A program made the position numbers and the translations under genes. This document shows positions 23,540-32,959 of a DNA stretch of 64,000 nucleotides, in pieces; the stretch's first letter is position 1, and each line of letters starts with the position of its first letter. The notes under the pieces are model-generated. The model did not search any database. It was given only the letters and a program-made list of their open reading frames with translations, and was not told the DNA's origin. The stretch lies in the NCBI RefSeq assembly GCF_025447595.1, contig NZ_JAOEJU010000026.1, positions 19,860 to 83,859 of the forward strand, given 5' to 3'. This DNA comes from Pseudomonas koreensis. GTDB taxonomy: Bacteria > Pseudomonadota > Gammaproteobacteria > Pseudomonadales > Pseudomonadaceae.

Positions 23540-24268
23540 ATGAGTGCGGAAACGGTTACGTGCGAGAAAGGCAACAATTACAAGCTGCACAAGGAACATG
23601 CGCTGACGGACAAGACGGATGTCAGTGTGAAGGCTGTGCCGGTGGAGAGTACCAAGGCGGTTGTTGTGTTTGTCGGAGGCGCTGGGGATAAGGAGAGTTA
23701 TTACTTTTCAGGGCCGTATGGAAACATTCAAGAAGCACGTAAGTACTTCGATCAGCGCGTTCAGGATTTGGCAACGGATGGGAAATATAAGTCGGATTGG
23801 TTGGGGTACAACGAAGTCAAAGGAAAGAAAGATATTCAGCGGTATGTTCTAAGCCTGATCCCTTACAAAAGCTGCCCCGTATATATCGTCGGTCACAGCC
23901 TCGGTGGCTGGAATGGCGCGCACCTGACAAAGATCATGTCCGAATGGGGATACCGGGTTCAGATGCTGGTTACCCTTGATCCCGTGGGTGAGGGCGCTTT
24001 GGTCTGGTTGGGCTCAGATATTTATTTTGACCGTCCTGATCCGGTTGCGGCCAACTGGGTCAATATCAAGGCTACGCCTAGCAAAAGAGACCCTTCAGAT
24101 GGGGTCGCCGACTTTGGCGAAAAATGGCTTATCACGTGTGGCCCGTCACTGAACGCGAATGTGGATACCAATCATGCAAACGCTTTGGGTCTGTTTACCG
24201 CACGTATCGCGGGAAACAAGTCTGCTGGTGATCTGCTGTTTGACTCGATCATGGAGGAATTTTCCTGA
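23540..24268 (+). CDS. Lipase-like type VI secretion effector candidate
   Basis: 242 residues. An alpha/beta-hydrolase is seen: strand AVVVFVGGAGDKESYYF, nucleophile elbow VYIVGHSLGGWNGAHL with Ser120, strand VQMLVTLDPVG with Asp147, and His212 in VDTNHANAL, in the right order for a Ser-Asp-His triad. There is no signal peptide, as expected for a protein delivered by T6SS. Its place between a PAAR protein and a lipoprotein suggests a phospholipase (Tle-type) or other esterase acting in the periplasm of target cells. GC content drops from here through the next gene, suggesting exchange of the effector module behind a conserved PAAR. Confidence 0.78.
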   Translation: MSAETVTCEKGNNYKLHKEHALTDKTDVSVKAVPVESTKAVVVFVGGAGDKESYYFSGPYGNIQEARKYFDQRVQDLATDGKYKSDWLGYNEVKGKKDIQRYVLSLIPYKSCPVYIVGHSLGGWNGAHLTKIMSEWGYRVQMLVTLDPVGEGALVWLGSDIYFDRPDPVAANWVNIKATPSKRDPSDGVADFGEKWLITCGPSLNANVDTNHANALGLFTARIAGNKSAGDLLFDSIMEEFS

Positions 24269-24783
24269 TGTATAGACTGTTCGTTTGCCTGCTTTTCGTG
24301 ATTTGTTCTGGTTGTGCAAAAGACCATGTATGGCCTCCGGCGAATTTGAGCTATGTGTCTGTTGAGAGAGACAGGTCTCTATATGTAATCAGGTATCAGT
24401 CGAATGTTGATGTCTTGGATCTTTTTGGTCGGGGAGAGAGGGTAGGAATGGCTTCAGGCATGCTTCATTGTGCTTTGGCTGAAGATCAGGACTTCTCGGT
24501 TGGTAAAGCCATTCGGTTTTCAGCGTTTGGATTGATATCGCCGGATAAAAGAGACGGAGCCCCGGCGGGCTACTCTTATTTGACCCATGCTTTCATTTCC
24601 GAGACCTCTAGCAACCGAAGCTCGGAAAGATCCTTGTCAGTGGCAGAAATCAACCAACTCCTCTCAGGCAAACAACAAATCCCCTGCAAAGTCGTCGTCA
24701 CCGCTTACGGCTACAAACCCTACTACTCAAACACCATGAACCTCCCGGTCGCAGACCTGCTGCGCGAAGTCAACAAGCCCTGA
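24268..24783 (+). CDS. Lipoprotein, candidate immunity protein for the lipase effector
   Basis: 171 residues; its ATG overlaps the effector stop (TGATG), so both are made together. The N-terminus is a lipoprotein signal with lipobox CSGC (Cys16). The mature part has no recognised domain. Periplasm-facing lipoproteins are the usual immunity partners of T6SS lipases, which fits the position. Composition is AT-rich in the first two thirds and returns to high GC near the end, suggesting a recombination boundary. Confidence 0.7.
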   Translation: MYRLFVCLLFVICSGCAKDHVWPPANLSYVSVERDRSLYVIRYQSNVDVLDLFGRGERVGMASGMLHCALAEDQDFSVGKAIRFSAFGLISPDKRDGAPAGYSYLTHAFISETSSNRSSERSLSVAEINQLLSGKQQIPCKVVVTAYGYKPYYSNTMNLPVADLLREVNKP

Positions 24784-24804
24784 GCTCCGCGCTAATCGGG
24801 GGGA

Positions 24805-25662
24805 TCAGGCAAATCCCCCCGCATCCACCCCCAATTCCCCCCGCAAAAACTCCACCAATCCGCGTTGCAATCCACTCAACACCCCCTCGCGACTGACTAG
24901 CGCCAGCTCCGTCGGCGGCAGCGGCGGCAAGTCCGTGCACACCCGATGCTCCGGCAACACCGCCGACGCCGGCAGCACCGAAACCCCGAGCCCCGAGGCC
25001 ACGGCCGCTTGAATGCCGGTCAGGCTGTGGCTGCCGAAGGCCACGCGCCAGGGGCGTTGCGCCACGTCGAGCAGGCGGATCGCCCGTTGTCGGTAAAGGC
25101 ATCCTTGGGGAAACAACGCCAGCGGCAACACGCCACTGGATGAGTCGAATTCCACGCCCTTGACCCACACCAGTCGCTCCGGCCAGGTCGCCCAGGCAGG
25201 GCCGCTGTCGGGTTCGCGTTTGATCAGGGCGATGTCGATTTCTCCGCTGTCGAGGCGTTGGCGCAAGTCGAGGCTCATGCCGCTGACGGTTTCCAGCCGC
25301 GCTTGCGGGTGGCTGCGGGTGAAGCCGGCGAGGATCAGCGCCATACGCCGGGCGTCGAAATCTTCCGGCATGCCGATGCGCAGGATTTCCAGATCCAGAT
25401 CGCTGGCCAGGGCTTCGCTGGCCTCGGCGGACAAGGCCAGTAGTCGGCGGGCGTAGTGGATCAGCAGTTCGCCGTGCTCGGTGACGCTGACGTTCAGGCC
25501 GGTGCGATCACGCAACAGCAGGGCGTGGCCGACCAGGTCCTCGAGTTTGCGCACCTGTTGGCTGACCGTGGATTGGGTGCGGTGGACGCGTTCGGCGGCG
25601 CGGGTGAAGCTGCCTTCATCGACCACGCAGACGAAGGTTTTCAGCAGTTCCAGATCCAGCAT
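24805..25662 (-). CDS. LysR family transcriptional regulator
   Basis: 285 residues, helix-turn-helix LELLKTFVCVVDEGSFTRAAERVHRTQSTVSQQVRKLEDLVG at the N-terminus and a LysR substrate-binding domain from LRIGMPEDF. It is divergent from the haloacid dehalogenase gene with about 110 bases between them, so it probably controls the dehalogenase/aldolase pair. Confidence 0.88.
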   Translation of the reverse strand: MLDLELLKTFVCVVDEGSFTRAAERVHRTQSTVSQQVRKLEDLVGHALLLRDRTGLNVSVTEHGELLIHYARRLLALSAEASEALASDLDLEILRIGMPEDFDARRMALILAGFTRSHPQARLETVSGMSLDLRQRLDSGEIDIALIKREPDSGPAWATWPERLVWVKGVEFDSSSGVLPLALFPQGCLYRQRAIRLLDVAQRPWRVAFGSHSLTGIQAAVASGLGVSVLPASAVLPEHRVCTDLPPLPPTELALVSREGVLSGLQRGLVEFLRGELGVDAGGFA

Positions 25663-25771
25663 GGCGGCGGTCTCGATATTTGTTTGGCAACTTACAGTTG
25701 GCTATTTATTTAATTTCACACTATCACCCCGAGTTCATAAGCTGAAGTCCTCACTTGCAGAGGAATGCCCC

Positions 25772-26476
25772 ATGACCTTGATCAACACACCGCGCCCGCA
25801 ATGGCTGACCTTCGATTGCTACGGCACCTTGATTCAATGGGACGAAGGCCTGCGCGCCGTGGCCGAGCGGATCCTGAGCGATAAGGGTGAACACCGGGTC
25901 GACGCCGGGCGCCTGATCGAGGTCTACGATCGCCACGAACATCGCCTGGAACAGACGCCACCGCATCGCTCGTTTCGAGAACTCAGCACCCTCGGCCTGC
26001 AACTGGCCCTGGAAGAACTGGGCCTGGCGAGTGCCAGCGAAGACAGTCAGCGCCTGGCTACCGCGATCCCGCAGATGCCGCCGTTTCCCGAAGTCGTCGA
26101 GACCCTCGCGCAGCTCAAGGCCAGGGGTTTCAAGCTATGCATCGTCTCCAACACCGATGACGACATCATCGCCGGCAACGTCGCTCAACTCGGTGGCCAC
26201 ATCGACCGGGTGATCACCGCGCAACAGGCCGGCGCCTACAAACCGGCGCCGAGGCTGTTCGACTACGCTCATGAGCAATTGGGCGTCAGCCGCGATCAGG
26301 TGGTGCACATCTGCGCCAGCCCGATGCTCGACCACACGGCGGCCCGCGACATGCATTTTCGCTGTGTATGGATCGACCGTGGGACCGGTCGTCAGTTGCT
26401 GCCGGACTATCGGCCCGACGCGATCCTCAAAACCCTGGACGAAGTGCTGCCGCTGTTCTCGTCCCTCGGCTGGTAA
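25772..26476 (+). CDS. Haloacid dehalogenase type II family protein
   Basis: 234 residues from the ATG at 25772 with AGAGGAA upstream. HAD motifs: I as TFDCYGTLIQWD with the nucleophile Asp, II as IVSNTDDD, III as the Lys in GAYKPAPRLFDYA, and IV in CASPMLDHTAARDM. Spacing is that of L-2-haloacid dehalogenases, but the natural substrate may be a phosphorylated compound. It precedes a class II aldolase by 31 bases, so both probably act in one catabolic step series under the divergent LysR. Confidence 0.78.
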   Translation: MTLINTPRPQWLTFDCYGTLIQWDEGLRAVAERILSDKGEHRVDAGRLIEVYDRHEHRLEQTPPHRSFRELSTLGLQLALEELGLASASEDSQRLATAIPQMPPFPEVVETLAQLKARGFKLCIVSNTDDDIIAGNVAQLGGHIDRVITAQQAGAYKPAPRLFDYAHEQLGVSRDQVVHICASPMLDHTAARDMHFRCVWIDRGTGRQLLPDYRPDAILKTLDEVLPLFSSLGW

Positions 26477-26507
26477 TAAACCTCGCCCGTCATCAAGGAG
26501 TTTCGCC

Positions 26508-27281
26508 ATGGCCCATACCCTGACCGGCAGCGCCCGAGCTGCGCGTTCCGGCGCGTTGAACCTCGACAGCGAAGCCATCATCACCGCCCGCCAAGAGCTG
26601 GCGGCGTGCTTTCAACTGGCGGCGTTGCACGGGCTGGAGGAGGGGATCTGCAATCACTTTTCGGCGATGTTGCCGGGCCACACTGACCTGTTTCTGGTCA
26701 ATCCGTACGGCTATGCGTTTTCCGAAGTGACGGCGCAGAACCTGCTGATTTGCGACTTCGACGGCAACGTGGTGGAAGGCGAGGGGCAGCCGGAGGCCAC
26801 TGCTTTCTATATTCATGCGCGCCTGCACCAGCGGCTGCCTCGGGTGAAGGTTGCGTTCCACACCCACATGCCGAACGCGACCGCGTTGTGCCTGCTGGAA
26901 GGGCCCCCGCTGTTGTGGTTGAGTCAGACCGCGTTGAAGTTCTACGGGCGCACGGCGGTGGACGAGCATTACAACGGGCTGGCGCTGGACGAGCGTGAAG
27001 GCGACCGGATCGCCGGAGTCATGGGCGAGGCCGACATTCTGTTCCTGAAGAATCACGGGGTGATTGTCGCGGCGCCGACCATCGCCGAAGCCTGGGACGA
27101 TCTGTATTACCTGGAGCGTGCCGCGCAGGTGCAACTGCTGGCGATGGCCACACAACGGGTGCTGAAATCGGTGCCGCATGCGGTTGCGCAACGGGCGTAC
27201 GAGCAAATGCGCGAGGGCGATCCGGAAAGTGCGCGGGCGCATCTGCACAGTGCGATGCGGCGGTTGGCCCGTCAGGGCTGA
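26508..27281 (+). CDS. Class II aldolase/adducin family protein
   Basis: 257 residues with AAGGAG before the ATG. Family features: EGICNHFSAMLPG, FLVNPYGYAFSEV, the zinc ligands HTHMPNA, and KNHGVIVAAPTIAEAWDDLYYLERAAQVQLLA with the third His. Class II aldolases of this family cleave or decarboxylate sugar phosphates or hydroxy acids. A related protein is encoded at 43535-44263. Forms a pair with the dehalogenase-like gene upstream. Confidence 0.82.
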   Translation: MAHTLTGSARAARSGALNLDSEAIITARQELAACFQLAALHGLEEGICNHFSAMLPGHTDLFLVNPYGYAFSEVTAQNLLICDFDGNVVEGEGQPEATAFYIHARLHQRLPRVKVAFHTHMPNATALCLLEGPPLLWLSQTALKFYGRTAVDEHYNGLALDEREGDRIAGVMGEADILFLKNHGVIVAAPTIAEAWDDLYYLERAAQVQLLAMATQRVLKSVPHAVAQRAYEQMREGDPESARAHLHSAMRRLARQG

Positions 27282-27469
27282 TGCGGGCAAAAACCGGCAG
27301 GCAAAAATAATTCGTTCGGCAGGTCATCCAATTGCCCTGCGCGCCGATAGCAACAGGGTCGGGATTGTCTCGGTGGCACTTGGTTGCCCCACACAACCCG
27401 GTGGGCTACGCTCACAAAAAACAAGGGTTTCGGGCCTTTGCCCCTGTCGTACCTGCCCAGGACACGCTT

Positions 27470-29041
27470 TTGCCTATCCCCATTCACGATCCGCATCAGG
27501 CCCCCGGCGGCACCCTCAAGCGTTTGCCCCTGCGCAAGGCGGCGGTGCTGTTCATTGTTGCGGTGTGTCTGAGCCTGTCCGGTTTGCTGTATTTGCAGAT
27601 CGAGCAGTCGCGGCGTCAGGATCTGGCGAGTGCGCAGATGTCGTCGGCGAACCTGACCCGGGCCATGGCGCAGCAGGCCGAAGACACCTTTCAAGCGGCC
27701 GATCTGGTCATGACCAGCCTCGTCGACTGGATTCAGGACGATGGCTACGGCACGACGCAGAAGCCGCGTCTGCAAAAAACCTTCGCCCGGCGGGTGCAGC
27801 AACTTGAGCAGTTGCACGGGCTGTTTCTGTTCGATCGGGATGGCCAGTGGGTGATTACCTCGTTCCCGGATCTGCCGCGCGGCAATGGCGTGGCGGATCG
27901 CGAGTACTTCAAGTTTCACCAGCAGAACGTGTCGAGCGTGGCGCACATAGGCCCGGCGATCCGCAGCCGTGAGAATGGCGAGTGGATCATCCCGATCTCG
28001 AAACGGGTTAACGACCATGCCGGTCATTTCCAGGGCGTGTTGCTGGCCGGGATCAAGATGTCCTACTTCGACCAGTTCTTCAAAAGCTTCAGTCTGGACG
28101 ACAACGGCACCATGTTCCTCGGCCTGACCGATGGCACCTTGCTTGCCCGCCGACCGTTCGACGAGGCTTTGATCGGCACCTCGCTGGCCAAGGGCGAGAT
28201 CTACGGGAAGCTGTTGCCCAATGCATCTGCTGGCACGGCGATGATCGATTCGGTGGTGGACGGTGTCACGCGTCTGTACGGTTATCGACAGCTGGCAAGT
28301 TATCCGCTGGTGGTGTCCGCCTCTTCATCGCGGGACACGATTCTGGAGGGGTGGCATGCCCGGGCCTTCCAGTCCAGCGTTGTCGTCGCGCTGGTGATCC
28401 TCGGGGTGGGGCTGTTCGGCTGGGTGTTCATTCATCAGGTGCGCGATGGCGAGCGGATCGAGAAAAACCTGCGCAAGGCCCAGCGGGCGCTAGAGCAGAT
28501 CGCCACCCACGACAGCTTGACCGGGCTGGCCAACCGGCGCCTGTTCGAGCGTTCGCTGGAAGTGGAGTTTGCCCGGGGCGCGCGGCAGTCGAGCCCGGTC
28601 AGCCTGATCATGCTCGATATCGACTTCTTCAAACGCTACAACGATGCCTACGGCCATGTGGCCGGCGACCATTGCCTGACGCAGGTCGCGCAGGTGGTGA
28701 AAAACTGCTGCCAGCGCAAGTCCGATCTGGCGGTGCGCTATGGCGGTGAAGAGTTCGCGGTGTTGCTGCCGGATACCGACATCAACGGCGCGTTGGCAAT
28801 TGCCGGGCAGATTCGCCGCAGCGTCATGGACAAACACATCACCCACAGCGGCTCGCCGACCGGTTATCTGACGGTGAGCCTGGGATGCTATTCGTTCATT
28901 CCGCTGGGCAACGACAGCCCGGAGCTGTTCATCCAGCGCGCGGACGCGGCGCTGTATCAGGCCAAGAACGCCGGCCGCAATCGCGCCGCCGTGTTGTCGA
29001 TGGACGTCGGCTTCGGCGAATTACTGCGCTCGGATCGCTGA
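27470..29041 (+). CDS. Membrane diguanylate cyclase (dCACHE-like sensor plus GGDEF)
   Basis: 523 residues if started at the TTG at 27470; upstream in-frame codons exist to 27332, so the start is uncertain. Order: a membrane helix (AAVLFIVAVCLSLSGLLYL), a periplasmic sensor of about 260 residues that reads like a double CACHE domain, a second helix (SSVVVALVILGVGLFGWVFI), and a GGDEF domain with HDSLTGLANRR, DIDFFKRYND and RYGGEEFAVLLP. The inhibitory I-site RKSD is present five residues before GGEEF, so c-di-GMP feedback is expected. It makes c-di-GMP in response to an external small molecule, affecting biofilm or motility. Confidence 0.9.
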   Translation: MPIPIHDPHQAPGGTLKRLPLRKAAVLFIVAVCLSLSGLLYLQIEQSRRQDLASAQMSSANLTRAMAQQAEDTFQAADLVMTSLVDWIQDDGYGTTQKPRLQKTFARRVQQLEQLHGLFLFDRDGQWVITSFPDLPRGNGVADREYFKFHQQNVSSVAHIGPAIRSRENGEWIIPISKRVNDHAGHFQGVLLAGIKMSYFDQFFKSFSLDDNGTMFLGLTDGTLLARRPFDEALIGTSLAKGEIYGKLLPNASAGTAMIDSVVDGVTRLYGYRQLASYPLVVSASSSRDTILEGWHARAFQSSVVVALVILGVGLFGWVFIHQVRDGERIEKNLRKAQRALEQIATHDSLTGLANRRLFERSLEVEFARGARQSSPVSLIMLDIDFFKRYNDAYGHVAGDHCLTQVAQVVKNCCQRKSDLAVRYGGEEFAVLLPDTDINGALAIAGQIRRSVMDKHITHSGSPTGYLTVSLGCYSFIPLGNDSPELFIQRADAALYQAKNAGRNRAAVLSMDVGFGELLRSDR

Positions 29042-29391
29042 CAAAAACCAATCGGGTTCAGACACAGGCCATGGTCTTCACCATGACCTGCTCTTGTTCG
29101 TTCAGCCGCCAGTGCCACCGCCGGCTCCGCCCGTACCGCCACCGGCCGAACCGTGCCACCGCCCGCTCCCGAACCCGAACCGCTGGCGCCGCCGTTGGTG
29201 CCGGTGCCGCCACCCGCGCCGCTACCGCCGGACGGCGAGCCCGGCGTGTTGTCGGGCGGCATTTGTGAACCACCGGTGGAGCCGGATTTGGTGCCCGTGG
29301 CATCGGCGCCGTCGTTGGCGGCGAACGTGACGGCCGAGCCTGTGGCCAGCAGGCCGATCAGCAACAGCGAAGTGAGTTTGCGCGTCATCAT
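28957..29391 (-). CDS. Glycine-rich secreted protein, apparently frameshifted at its C-terminus
   Basis: 144 residues as read, starting at a double ATG with GGAG upstream. A signal peptide (SLLLIGLLATGSAVTFA) is followed by a Gly/Ser/Thr-rich low-complexity region (GGSGAGGGTGTNGGASGSGS). After about residue 80 the Gly pattern stops and the reading continues in unrelated sequence into the antisense of the diguanylate cyclase. In the neighbouring frame the pattern goes on (GGTGGAGGGTGG) and ends at a TGA at 29102-29104. The simplest reading is the loss of one G near 29150. Function unknown; such proteins are usually exported or cell-surface. Confidence 0.55.
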   Translation of the reverse strand: MMTRKLTSLLLIGLLATGSAVTFAANDGADATGTKSGSTGGSQMPPDNTPGSPSGGSGAGGGTGTNGGASGSGSGAGGGTVRPVAVRAEPAVALAAERTRAGHGEDHGLCLNPIGFCQRSERSNSPKPTSIDNTAARLRPAFLA

Positions 29392-29470
29392 GGTCTGTCT
29401 CCGGAAGGGGGGATTTACCTGATATTGGTCTGACGCGCCGAACCCTTGGTGCCGGCCGGATGACGAGCGG

Positions 29471-31900
29471 TCAGAAGTCCACGGTCGCCGAAACCTTCAG
29501 CGTGCGCGGCGTGCCCTGAGTCAGGTAACCACCGTTGGCCGAGGCCCAATAGGCTTCGTTGGCGACGTTCTCCAGATTGGCCCGCAGGGTGATCTGCTTT
29601 TCATCCAGCTTGAAGGCATAGCGCGAGCCGAGGTCGAAGCGGTTCCACGCCGGAATGCTCTGGGTGTTGGCCGCGTTCAGGTATTGGCCGCCGGTGCGCA
29701 GCATGCGCGCGCTAAGGGCGGCGCCTTCGAGGCCCGGGATGTCCCAGTCGGCGCCGAGGTTGAACTGGAAGCGCGGCACCCCGACGGCGCGGTTGCCGTC
29801 ATTCACGCCGTTGCTGCTGCCTTCCAGTTCAGTCTTCATCACGGTCGCGCCGCTGAGCAGGCGCAGGCCGTCGAGCGGTTCGCCGTAGACGTTGAGCTCC
29901 ACGCCTTTGTTGGTCTGCTCGCCATCTACGCGGAAGATTCCGTCCTGGGTGTAGCTCGACGGTTGCTCGATGCGATAGACGCCGAGATTGGCGCCGTAGC
30001 TGCCCATGTCCAGGCGCACGCCGGCTTCGATCTGCTTGCTGCGCACCGGGGCGAAGGTTTCGTCGCGGTTGATTGCTGTGGTCGGCGGCGTCGGGCCCTT
30101 GGCCAGGCCTTCGATGCGGTTGGCGTAGAACGAAACGTGTTCCCACGGCTTGATCACCAGACCGTAGACCGGGGTGGTGATCGACTCTTCATAACTGGAG
30201 GTGCGGGCGCCGGTGGCGGTGCTCCAGCCGTCGACTTTCAGTTCCTGACGGCGCACGCCGAGGGTCAGCAGGATGCGGTCATCGACGAAGCCTAGGGTGT
30301 CGGAAATCGCCTCGCTGCGCAGGGTGTTCTTGCCGGTGATGCGCGGGTCGTTGATGTCGCTGGCAAATGAGGTGGGCGCCGGACGCGGCTTGTCGGTGAC
30401 GTCGTACAGGTTGGTGCTGTAGCGCCCGGCCGCGCCGACGGTTTCGAACGCCGAGCGCTGCTCGCCCCAGATGCCCGCCCAGCCGAGGTTCAACTGGTGC
30501 GTGACAGGGCCGGTGTCGAAGCGGCCGTTGAGCCCGGCCATGGCGCTTTTATTGTCTTCATCGTGGGGCGAATAGAGCATGCCGCCACGGGCGCTGCCGT
30601 TGAGGTCGGTGACGGTCAGTGACGAGTACACGCCGTTCTCGCGGGTGTGCTTGGCGCCGCCGGACACGTAGGCGGTCCAGTTGTCGTTCAGGTCGTACTC
30701 GGCGCGGGCCATGCCGAAGGTGTCTTCGAGTTGCGAATAGCTCCAGCTCTGGGCGTAGCTGGCGTTGGCGTGCGGCACCTTGGGGGCTTTTGTCAGGCTC
30801 GAATCGACATAGATCACAGAGCGACCCTGATTGATCACTTGCTTCTGATAGCCGAAATCGGTCGAGACCCGCAGACGATCGCCGCGATAGTCCAGGCCGA
30901 CGCTGAACAGCGACGAGCGCTGGTCTTCGTCATCGACGGCGGTGTCGCCTTCGCGCTGCATCAGGTTGACCCGCGCGCCGAAGCGGTTGTCCTCGCCAAA
31001 GCGCTGGCCCAGATCCAGATGCCCGCCGACCCGGCCGTCGGCGCTGTAGTCGAGGGTGACGCTGCGGGTCGGAGTGTCCATCGCGCGTTTGGGTTGCAGG
31101 TTGATCCCGCCACCGATGCCGCTGCCGCTCGGGGTCACGCCGTTGACGAACGCGTTCGGGCCCTTGAACAGTTCCACCCGGTCCAGCGCTTCGACGGCGA
31201 TGATCTGCCGGGGCAGCACGCCATAAAGGCCGTTATAGGAAATGTCATCGGAGGCCAGCGGCAAGCCGCGGATCATGAACATCTGCGAGAAGTTGCCGAA
31301 GCCGTTGGACTGGCGCACCGAAGAGTCGTTGAGCAACACATCGCCGACGGTCTGGGCCTGCTGATCGGCCATGGTCTTGGCGGTATAGCTGGTGACGCTG
31401 AAGGGCAGGTCGTTGACCTCCTGGTTGCCGAGCATGCCGACCTGCGCGCGGCGCGCGACCTGTTCGCCGCCGTAGGTGTCACCGCTGTCGTCGTGCAGCG
31501 CGCTGACGTTGGTGGCGCCGAGTTCCAGCGCGCCGTCCGCCGCGACTTTCGGGGCCACGGTGTAACCGTTGTGGCCGGTGCTGATCAGCTCGAAACCACT
31601 GCCTTCCAGCAACCGGGCAAAACCGCTCTGCGCGGTATAGCTGCCTTGCAGGCCGGGGCTCTGGCGATTGCCCAGTTGCGCCGGATCGAACGACAGCGGC
31701 ACACCGACGCTGACCGCAAATTGCGCCAGCACATGGCTGAGCAGGCCGGGGCCGATGTTGACGCTGCGGCTGGCGCTTTCACTGACGCTGTCGGCGGCGT
31801 GGGCGGCGGTCGGCAGCAGTGCGCTGAAGGCCAGGGCCAGGCTCAGGTTCAGGGCTTTGAGCGCAAAAGTGGTAGGACGGGGCGATGGCATTGCGGTCAT
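29471..31900 (-). CDS. TonB-dependent siderophore receptor with signalling (STN) domain
   Basis: 809 residues: signal peptide ending AAHA, secretin/TonB N-terminal (STN) domain (about 45-105: LLSHVLAQFAVSVGVPLSFDPAQL), plug domain with FSVTSYTAKTMADQQAQTVGDVL and FMIRGLPL, then a barrel ending TLKVSATVDF with the terminal Phe. The STN domain marks it as a transducer that talks to FecR, and fecR/fecI-like genes are directly upstream on the same strand. Ferric hydroxamate-type receptors (ferrichrome, ferrioxamine) share this layout; the ligand cannot be fixed from sequence alone. Confidence 0.9.
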   Translation of the reverse strand: MTAMPSPRPTTFALKALNLSLALAFSALLPTAAHAADSVSESASRSVNIGPGLLSHVLAQFAVSVGVPLSFDPAQLGNRQSPGLQGSYTAQSGFARLLEGSGFELISTGHNGYTVAPKVAADGALELGATNVSALHDDSGDTYGGEQVARRAQVGMLGNQEVNDLPFSVTSYTAKTMADQQAQTVGDVLLNDSSVRQSNGFGNFSQMFMIRGLPLASDDISYNGLYGVLPRQIIAVEALDRVELFKGPNAFVNGVTPSGSGIGGGINLQPKRAMDTPTRSVTLDYSADGRVGGHLDLGQRFGEDNRFGARVNLMQREGDTAVDDEDQRSSLFSVGLDYRGDRLRVSTDFGYQKQVINQGRSVIYVDSSLTKAPKVPHANASYAQSWSYSQLEDTFGMARAEYDLNDNWTAYVSGGAKHTRENGVYSSLTVTDLNGSARGGMLYSPHDEDNKSAMAGLNGRFDTGPVTHQLNLGWAGIWGEQRSAFETVGAAGRYSTNLYDVTDKPRPAPTSFASDINDPRITGKNTLRSEAISDTLGFVDDRILLTLGVRRQELKVDGWSTATGARTSSYEESITTPVYGLVIKPWEHVSFYANRIEGLAKGPTPPTTAINRDETFAPVRSKQIEAGVRLDMGSYGANLGVYRIEQPSSYTQDGIFRVDGEQTNKGVELNVYGEPLDGLRLLSGATVMKTELEGSSNGVNDGNRAVGVPRFQFNLGADWDIPGLEGAALSARMLRTGGQYLNAANTQSIPAWNRFDLGSRYAFKLDEKQITLRANLENVANEAYWASANGGYLTQGTPRTLKVSATVDF

Positions 31901-31999
31901 TCGGTGTTCCTGTCGGGGGCGTGGAATTGAGAGGTCTATCCACTCACCGGACGAGTCGCGAAAAGGTATCAGCGAATATTGAAAATATTTTCCGAGGGC

Positions 32000-32959
32000 T
32001 CAGACACGCGGTTCCACCGACAGCCAATAGCGGGTCAGGCTGTTGATGTTCAGCGGCAGGGTGTCGCTGAGCAGACGCAGGCTGGCGTCGGTGTCGCGCA
32101 GGGAAAACGCTCCGGACACGCGCATCGCCGCCACGTCCGGATGGCAGCGCAGCACGCCCCGGCGATAGCGGCTCAGTTCGCCGAGCAATTCGTCCAGGCG
32201 CATGTTGCTGGCCAGCAGCATGCCTTTGTCCCAGGCCAGAGACGCGGTGTCGAAGGTTTCGGCGCTGTCGAAGCCGTTGAGCTTGAAGCGCTGCCGCTCG
32301 CCGGCCTTGAGAGTCGCACTTTGTGTGAGCAATTGCGGGGTGATCTGAACCTGGCCGTCGAGCACCGACACCTGACTGCGCGAACCCTCGGTGCGCACGC
32401 AGAATCGCGTGCCCAGCGCGCGGGCTGCACCTTGCGGCGTTTCGACAATGAACGGACGAGCGCTGGCGTCTGCGGCGGTGTTGATCAGCACTTCGCCGTT
32501 GAGCAGCAGGACGCGGCGTTCCACCGGGCTGAAAGCGATGTCCACGGCGCTGTCGGTGTTGAGCACCAGTTGAGTGCCGTCCGGCAATTGCAGGTTCTTT
32601 TGTTCGCCGACGGCACTGCGCTGGTCGGCGGTCCATTGCTGCCACGGCACATGTTGCGAGGCGATGCCCAACGGCCCGGCCATCAACAGCAAGCCGAGGC
32701 GGGTGAGGGTCTGGCGACGGCTCAGGCCTTCCTTGCGGGACGCGCGTTTCAAGGTCTGGATCGCGACGTTGGCCGGCACGCTGCGCAGATCCCCCAGCAG
32801 CGCTTCGGCCCGTTGCCAGGCGATGGCGTGCTCGGCGCTGCGGGTGCGCCATTGGGCGATGGCCTGATGATCGGACGGGGTCGCGGTGCCGGAATGCAGT
32901 TGCACCAGCCAGTCGGCGGCTTCGCCGAGAATCTGCGGATTGATCATCGACGAATTCAT
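32000..32959 (-). CDS. FecR family anti-sigma regulator
   Basis: 319 residues; its ATG overlaps the stop of the sigma factor gene (TGATG). N-terminal DUF4880-type region (EAADWLVQLHSGTATPSDHQAIAQWR), a short hydrophobic segment (LGLLLMAGPLGIAS) that crosses the inner membrane, and a periplasmic FecR domain (LQLPDGTQLVLNTDSAVDIAF, FIVETPQGAARALGTRF). It holds the sigma factor inactive until the receptor at 29471-31900 is loaded. Confidence 0.9.
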   Translation of the reverse strand: MNSSMINPQILGEAADWLVQLHSGTATPSDHQAIAQWRTRSAEHAIAWQRAEALLGDLRSVPANVAIQTLKRASRKEGLSRRQTLTRLGLLLMAGPLGIASQHVPWQQWTADQRSAVGEQKNLQLPDGTQLVLNTDSAVDIAFSPVERRVLLLNGEVLINTAADASARPFIVETPQGAARALGTRFCVRTEGSRSQVSVLDGQVQITPQLLTQSATLKAGERQRFKLNGFDSAETFDTASLAWDKGMLLASNMRLDELLGELSRYRRGVLRCHPDVAAMRVSGAFSLRDTDASLRLLSDTLPLNINSLTRYWLSVEPRV

